Shown one piece after another: positions 57,843 through 64,000 of a stretch of DNA of 64,000 nucleotides. The position numbers and the translations under genes are program-made. This DNA is from Hofstenia miamia. Its lineage: Eukaryota; Xenacoelomorpha; Acoela; Hofsteniidae. Below the pieces are notes generated by a model. The model saw only the letters and a list, made by a program, of their open reading frames with translations, searched no databases and was not told where the DNA came from. The DNA is taken from NCBI GenBank assembly GCA_900660155.1, contig CABFPE010000035.1:42463-106462 (forward strand), in the 5' to 3' direction. Position 1 is the stretch's first letter; the number at the start of each line of letters is the position of its first letter.

Positions 57843-59342
57843 ACAGTAGTATGCATCCCACTAATTGCAAATTTGAATAATACGCATGAACGGGTTTTCG
57901 TTCTGGTTAATAAGAAATGCACCATTTTACTCTCTATACTTGCCTGCTTCAAATAGCAATTTTGGTAAGCGCATTTAGCGAAAAAATGGTACTTGAAATG
58001 ACTAATCTTGGCACATATTTTCAAATTGTGGATTATAACAAATTTTGTGCTTCCTAAAGATGGTTTCAGAAAATAATGTGCTGCTAAGAATAATATATTG
58101 CAGATTTACATACAAATTTGTGATTTAGATAATAAAAATAGAAAAAAGGTGGTTAAGCTGAAACTGCTTTTCAAAATTTCTTTGCATTATCACAATTGCA
58201 GTAATATACAGGTATCCATGAAACGCTTTTCTTAAATGTACAAATAACTTTGAAAAAGTATCATCGAAAAATCTTTCTTCACCTGCATTTTAAGATAGCA
58301 AGTGGAGACAGTAATATAATAATTAACATTTTGAAAACGGTATTGACGAGAGTACAAATTTCTTGTTATGCACAATAGGAAATTTCCATGGTTGACTACT
58401 CAAAGAGGAATGGAATCTGTTGATACTATTCTGAAAGAGATGATGTTTCAAAGAGTAGAATTGTTTCATCACAATTCTTAAAAAACTGATTTACTCACCC
58501 TTACGTAATTGATTAACGCGTAGGCCTTAAGAATGTGGTTTTAACTCGGTTTCAAACATGATATTTTCATTTTCTTTGGTGTAGCAAAGGATTTAATAAC
58601 ATTATTCACGATTGCAAAAGGTGCAAGTGTCCTCTAATATTTGAAAGCATTATTCAAATGTCATCATTTCCAGATCGATTCCAAGATTATTGTCACAGTC
58701 TTAACAATTTGATTGTACTTTGATTTCAGCGTGTAAAAGAGTATCAGAACAGTTTTTCCTATGAAATTCTGAAGGTAGCAACATTAGTATGGGCATCATA
58801 ATGTGGAGTTTTTTTAAATACTATAAATCAGAAGACATTTCAAGCAAAACAAAGAAAATGTTGTGTGGTAAAGATGTTAGTCCATGTGACCATCATGAAT
58901 CCTTCAACGTAGCTAAGACATATAACAGTTAAATATTGACTCAACTCGACTAAAACTTTCAGAAAACAATTCATTGGAAATAAACTACGTTTGATCGTTG
59001 CCTTCAAGGAGTAGCAAGACCTAAAATTATATTACTACTTAAAACAATTAGCTTAAAGGAAATATTCATTATCCATTGGTATATACTAAAGTGTAATGTC
59101 TGTAATATATATGTCATTATAGAACTGGTATATACCACTAAGTGAACATGCTGTTATAAATCAAAGAAACATATTGAATAATTCGGAAAATATTTATGAA
59201 TTGGCTCCATTGTCATTCAACTTAAATTTATTTTCGACTAGTAACATGCTTTGGTCATATTCCTCCTCTACTCACAGCAGTAGCAGCATAATTATTTATT
59301 TAGCTATAGATTAAGTCATTCAAGTTGCTGCACTCCTAAAAA
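57843..59342. other. 5' flank of the second transporter gene
   Basis: No confirmed gene. A possible 45-bp exon (acceptor TTTGATTTCAG before 58730, donor AAG|GTAGCA after 58774) has no supporting neighbours. The region contains plain AT-rich sequence up to the promoter block. Confidence 0.4.
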
Positions 59343-59402
59343 TGTCAATAACCAACGGATGCACAACTGCTGTTGACACAATGATGAAAATATTTATATA
59401 AA
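59343..59402 (+). promoter_or_regulatory. conserved promoter block of SLC38-like gene 2
   Basis: TGTCAATAA (59343-59351), TGTTGACACAATGATGAAAA (59371-59390) and TTTATATAAA (59393-59402) correspond to the block at 18529-18588. The TATA box starts 43 bp upstream of the ATG. Spacing between the first two motifs is 22 versus 28 bp measured from start to start, so the motifs are better kept than the sequence between them. Confidence 0.55.
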
Positions 59403-59435
59403 ATTATTCGCTGACGTTGAGTGATAGCAAAAAGC

Positions 59436-60824
59436 ATGAATTTTGCGAAAAGCAGACAAAACAGCAACAAGGAGCACTCAGGGAATCATGAGAGGGTACG
59501 ATTATTTTCATCTGGCAGATCCAGTGTTACTGATCCAAACATTCTCTCCTTATTAAATATGGGGTCTTGCGATGTGACATCTTTTAGAAAGACTGGAAGT
59601 ACTTCAACAATAGGAGCAATCTTCATTGTCATGAACGCAGCACTTGGTGCAGCAATGCTTAACATGCCAAATGCATTTGCACAGGCTGGTGGAATATCAT
59701 CTTCATTATTAGTGCAATTTGTATTTGTTATTTTTGCGTATGGTGGACTTCTTATGTTAGGGTTTTGCGCTGAATTCCAAGAGTCCAGCGTTTATCAAGA
59801 AGTGATGAGATCGATGGGTGGTAAAAAACTAGAGATTCTGACTGAATCAATAATATTAGTTTATGCATTTTCGACTTGTGTATCATTCATGGTGCTTGGA
59901 ACTGATCAAGGTAGTAACATCTGTGAATTATTCCTCGGAAGTGAAGACTATAATAAGCATGCAACAATGTATAGATATTTGACAACATTAGTAATCTCTA
60001 CATGTATTATTTTGCCTCTATCCCTTCCTAAAGACGTTAGCTTTCTCCAGTATCCTAGCATTATGTGCACATTTGCTGTCGGTTATGTAACATTCTTAGT
60101 GATTATTGAATCCTTTGTTTTGAATGAAGATGTTAAAATAACTGAATCTCCAGATAGTTTTGAAGCAGTTTTAAATGTTGTTCCAACAATAGCGTTTGGG
60201 TTTCAATGCCATGTAAGTTCCGTTCCAGTATATTCCGGTCTAAGAAATAGAAACCTTAAGAACTGGTCATTAATTACTTTCTGCGCAATTTGTGTTTGCT
60301 TTTTTGTTTACTCCAGTGTAGGAACCTGCGGTTATCTAACATTTGGAAACTCTGTTGCTGATGACATACTCGATGCATATGCTACAACAAGCTTTCCGGC
60401 AATAATAGGTAGATTTTTTGTTGTGGTATCTACCACAATGAGCTATCCAGTTTTGCATTTTTGTGGACGTGCATCCTTGGAAAGCATTACAAGAAAAATT
60501 ATGCGAATGACTGACGATGAAGGTCGAAGAACTTGGAATCATCGTTATTACTATCAGACGTTAACATGGTTTGTTTTAGCAATGATTGTTGCAATGATTA
60601 TTCCAAGTATTAATACTATTATCAAGCCAGTAGGAGCGTTTTCTGCTCTTTTCATAATGGGACTTCCTGGATTTGCCTTTATAAAGGCGTCAGAAAGAAT
60701 CAGAACTGAAATTGGGACATTTAAATATCTGCTCATGAATGCGATTGGAATGATTTTCATCGCTGTAAGCGCCTTTCTTTTCGGACAGAGCTTCACTAGC
60801 GGTGTTTACAGTATCTTAGGTTAA
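59436..60824 (+). CDS. SLC38A7-like amino-acid transporter, intronless (copy 2)
   Basis: 462 aa, collinear with copy 1 without gaps and roughly 80% identical by eye. The variable parts are the first 35 residues, the loop after TM3 (GSEDYNKHATMYR) and TM9-TM11. The TM1 block (STIGAIFIVMNAALGAAMLN), TM6 block (AFGFQCHVSSVPVYSGLR) and TM8 block (SYPVLHFCGRASLESITR) are unchanged or nearly so, which argues that purifying selection maintains both copies. ATG 59436 aligns with the start of copy 1. A single exon. AATAAA at 60836-60841, only 12 bases after the stop, is a possible polyadenylation signal. The predicted role is proton- or sodium-linked transport of neutral amino acids such as glutamine across lysosomal or plasma membranes. 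The substrate is inferred from the family only. Confidence 0.93.
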   Translation: MNFAKSRQNSNKEHSGNHERVRLFSSGRSSVTDPNILSLLNMGSCDVTSFRKTGSTSTIGAIFIVMNAALGAAMLNMPNAFAQAGGISSSLLVQFVFVIFAYGGLLMLGFCAEFQESSVYQEVMRSMGGKKLEILTESIILVYAFSTCVSFMVLGTDQGSNICELFLGSEDYNKHATMYRYLTTLVISTCIILPLSLPKDVSFLQYPSIMCTFAVGYVTFLVIIESFVLNEDVKITESPDSFEAVLNVVPTIAFGFQCHVSSVPVYSGLRNRNLKNWSLITFCAICVCFFVYSSVGTCGYLTFGNSVADDILDAYATTSFPAIIGRFFVVVSTTMSYPVLHFCGRASLESITRKIMRMTDDEGRRTWNHRYYYQTLTWFVLAMIVAMIIPSINTIIKPVGAFSALFIMGLPGFAFIKASERIRTEIGTFKYLLMNAIGMIFIAVSAFLFGQSFTSGVYSILG

Positions 60825-60841
60825 ATTTTTTCAAAAATAAA

Positions 60842-62809
60842 TGAATTATTGTAATTTCTTTTTTGTGATATTCACTGGGCAAAAACTTTCTATATTTAAA
60901 ATTTGTAAAATAACTTGCATTTTACACCATATACCAATGTAAAAAATTGAAAAAAAGTGAGGTGGTAATGTATTTTTATCGATATAATAACATCTTACAC
61001 AAAAACATTCATCATTATTTCGTCAAAAAAAATTTAAATGCCTGGAACTCAAAAACTAATAAAGCTATCAAAATCTGTAATTTAAGAATCACAGATGAAT
61101 ATACTTTTTAAAGTGAGTGATTGTTTAAAGATGTAAAATCAAATCTAATTTAAAATAAATGTTTCATGAAAAATTCCATGAACCTAAAAAGACAGAGAAT
61201 TTTAGGTAATCAAGATGTAGAATTTTGAAATATACAGTGCTGACAACCCCAAGAACTGTTATATATCAATAGGCTGACAGTATGTGCATTGCTTAATCGC
61301 TATTACTCAGTAATATGCAATTATAAAACTGCTTTAAAGAAACATATTAAACATGCAATTAGTGCGAATACTTAAATTAATTTATTTCAAAATTTTCACT
61401 TTACAAGAGAAATCTTAAAGTCAAACTAATTAAATTTTTTTTAAATATACATGTACATGTTATTAGAATTTTAAAAAATTTTTCTAAATTTCCTCTTTGT
61501 TTTGGAAAGTTAATTGCAAATCGACAATGTATTCAGCCAATTCAACGATTTTGCAAAGTTTTTAAAAGTGTGATATATTTAATTACATTTGATGTATTTG
61601 AATTTATTAAGTTTGGTAAATAAGTTTAAAAGTATAATTTTTAAGCGAGGTAACTGTACAAATTTGTCATGTGTTCGAGCAACTACATAAGCAGTTTAAA
61701 AACTTTTATAGGGCCTAATATATTAGAAAATCAAATTATACAGTTAATGCTTTCACTAAATTTTTATGTAGATTGCAAAAGCCAAACAGGTTAACCATTA
61801 TAATATATTTGACTACAAACTTGTACTCATTATAAATATTTAATCATTAAATTAAAGCAATATGTTGTATGATTATTGTATTTTATGGGTAATTATATGC
61901 ATTTACTCAGTTACATGATATAAATACCCATTAAGTACTATAATCTTACCACTCATCATTTAAGGTAATGATTAAAATAGTTGCAGTTAAATGTCCAATG
62001 AGGATTAATGAACTCAAATAAAATTATTAATTATATATGACTAAATTGAAACGCTTCTCAAGTGACAATCAAATTTTAAAAAATTCTATTTTATAAATGT
62101 TGGAAATGGATATAGTACATCGATTTTAAAATTTTCACAAAAATTAGACTTTTAATGGGAAATCTAAGTAGATTAAGCTGTGTATTAATATATTCAGGGT
62201 GTAGTATGCTAGTCTGAAGGCCAGAGCAATAGAGTTGCTGTTTGAAGAAAACCATGGCCCACTGTAATTTTGCAGTGGGCAATGTGAAAACTCAAAAATT
62301 TCAGTTGATTTATAGTGCAATGCGATTTGCAGAAATACCAGTAGACACTAGCTGATATTTTTAGTGTTAAGAAGACCGGAAACCTTCGGCTCCGCAATCT
62401 CTGACTTTGCAAAAGCAGTTGGGGGGGTTCGGATGGCATTATGTGTAAGGTTTTTCAAGAGAATGACCATTTGATATAGTCCACCTTTGTAAATTTAATC
62501 GATTTTTGAGTAGCAGTAAATTTGTAATATTGCATGCGTATTGTTGAAGAGAAAGTTTGACAAAAGTATTTTGTCCGCAGGCATATGAACAATTCTGGTT
62601 GGAAAAATGGTAAATTTTGTAAATCAACGCCAAGCAGCTAAAACTTTGCAACACACATTATACATGCTGCTGTAATATTTGTTTTATTTGTTAGTATTTT
62701 TTCAATTTTAGATAAATTCTATCTGCTTTAGTAATGCCATAAATCCTCTGTTTATATAATTATAAATTGAGGTATTAAATTAGAATTCGTTTGCCACTAA
62801 ACATTGATT
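60842..62809. other. 3' flank of gene 2, AT-rich
   Basis: No gene recognised. A perfect 8-bp hairpin lies at 62257-62280. Minus-strand frames of 60-76 codons at 62091-62654 carry no domain signature. Confidence 0.5.
62257..62280. repeat. perfect 8-bp hairpin
   Basis: GCCCACTG and CAGTGGGC separated by 8 nt. It is GC-rich against an AT-rich background. No known RNA family recognised. Confidence 0.5.
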
Positions 62810-63130
62810 TTTCAAGGTGGATCAAGTCCACGTTGCGCACCAATCACAACGAATGGTTAGCGATATATTTGCACATATCAAGAAGTACTCAAAGTTCTTT
62901 GTTGCTTCCATGGGCTCAAAACTTTATAAATACATGGAGAAAATTAATATCTTTTTCGAAAATTCACCATTTTTAAAGGAAAATTGTTAATTTTTTTCAA
63001 AAACTTCAGTCACAGCAATAAGCTTTAATAGAAGTTTTGAGCATGCCCCCCTCATGCCCTAAGATTTTAACATTTGCTCATAGGCTTTGAGAAAATTCTT
63101 TGTAAATATGTTTAAACCGGACGCCAGTCG
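62810..63130 (-). repeat. inverted copy of the 57060-57420 repeat
   Basis: On the minus strand it aligns with 57060-57420 including the CCATGGAAGCAACAAAGAAC core. The copies are well diverged, so the family is old. Confidence 0.75.
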
Positions 63131-64000
63131 GTTCAGGTTAAACATTTGGACATTCTGAATCACTGATGTTAGTACATCAAATGTCTATTCAAATCTATCA
63201 CATATCATTCTAGTTAGAAGAGGTATTTTATAGCTCGTTGATTTTTGCTCAAATCAGATATAACTGATTATCAAAATAATGTCAAAGTTTTTGAGTTCTA
63301 CGTAATTGAATGATTGTTTTTCACTTTGAAATACAAGAGCGGATGTGTCAATTTGAAAGACGGTAACGGTTTTGAAAAGGATGTTTATTTCATTTGTCAA
63401 GTTCTTTTTAACGGATATCATCATAGTTGAAAAAACAGATATGTTTACGAATTTAGAAGAAAACAAACATTTTTTACCTGTCAATCTTATTTACAGAGCT
63501 GTTTTTTAGTTAGACTAATACATTGCAAACTGGGTAATTCGGAACTTATTTCTTCACATGAATTGCAAACTAACCATTTATTATTGCTATGCACGATGAA
63601 AACATCAATCATACAAACCCAGATCATCTAGACCAGTTAAACAAAAGGCTTATATTTTTCTTAAAGAAAGAGAGAAATTCACTGATGTGTAGTCGCATTT
63701 TTACACGACTAAGGAAGCGAGAGCGGAACAATCGAATGAAATATTCATGATGAAATTGTCACAGAACACACACCCACAACCCACACTAAAGAGCCACCCT
63801 AAAAGTTTGACCAATGATATCACAGTCACACAAATATTGGGAAAGAACTTGAACGTATATATTTCTGCACAATACAATATGTAAAATTTTATCAAAATAG
63901 TTTTTGTAAGCATTGCTTATTTTCACAAGCAGAATAATCTCTCAACGCATTGTTTTTCTAGTTGACGCAAAAATTTCTTTAATAAGTAGGTTGAATGACG
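63131..64000. other. window end, no recognised features
   Basis: AT-rich. Short minus-strand frames at 63254-63484 and 63701-63913 show no motif. Confidence 0.5.

Noticed and set aside
58730-58774. 45-bp candidate exon upstream of transporter copy 2
   Set aside because: Splice-like signals alone at this length are expected by chance. No neighbouring exon, and the transporter gene has its own promoter block.
60336-60796. Minus-strand frames within transporter copy 2
   Set aside because: Antisense shadows of the SLC38-like coding sequence.

Overview
This is an AT-rich (roughly 70% A+T by eye) stretch of a draft invertebrate animal genome. The evidence for an animal is a pair of SLC38A7-like amino-acid transporters, a terminal exon that looks like CD164/endolyn sialomucin, a class A (rhodopsin-type) GPCR relic, and many animal-type LINEs and DNA transposons. 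Both long open frames read through with the standard genetic code. I cannot name the taxon: a tunicate, a cnidarian or another AT-rich invertebrate would all fit.

Host genes. The only two intact long genes are intronless SLC38A7-like transporters at 18617-20005 and 59436-60824 (+). They are aligned from start to stop at roughly 80% identity by eye and share a promoter block (TGTCAATAA, then TTGACA, then a TATA box). A probable CD164-like last exon lies at 10182-10324. An unidentified terminal exon in the same splice phase lies at 11591-11694, and a possible first exon of an unknown minus-strand gene at 7605-7742. A GPCR remnant, from TM3 to the C-terminus, lies at 56179-56776.

Mobile DNA. 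0-17 kb: hAT-type MITEs (two with perfect 8-bp target duplications), a piggyBac relic, a Tc1/mariner relic, a fold-back repeat and an internally deleted pogo transposase. 23-24.7 kb and 37.7-41.3 kb: one CR1/Jockey-superfamily LINE in several pieces. 29.6 kb and 41.6-48.6 kb: older LINE remnants on both strands. 48.9-50.0 kb: an endonuclease-carrying R2/R4/Dong-like LINE inside TAA-type microsatellites. 51.8-52.7 kb: a decayed SGNH-hydrolase coding region. 54.85 kb: a Helitron 3' end. 55.8 kb: another hAT MITE.

Assembly. There are two N gaps (1000 and 134 bases) and several single-N junctions. Three of the single-N junctions (14159, 43375, 37860) join nearly identical copies of flanking sequence, and 23509 joins two similar copies of a LINE segment. 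Several apparent duplications are therefore probably unmerged haplotypes of a heterozygous individual, and copy numbers here should not be taken literally.

Most unusual signal. A repeat family, with copies at 13085-13477 and 38738-39100, carries four TGTGGGAAA motifs (CSL/Su(H)-like), one perfect TGACGTCA (CRE) and an array of CCAAT boxes spaced exactly 42 bp apart. It looks like a portable promoter or enhancer.
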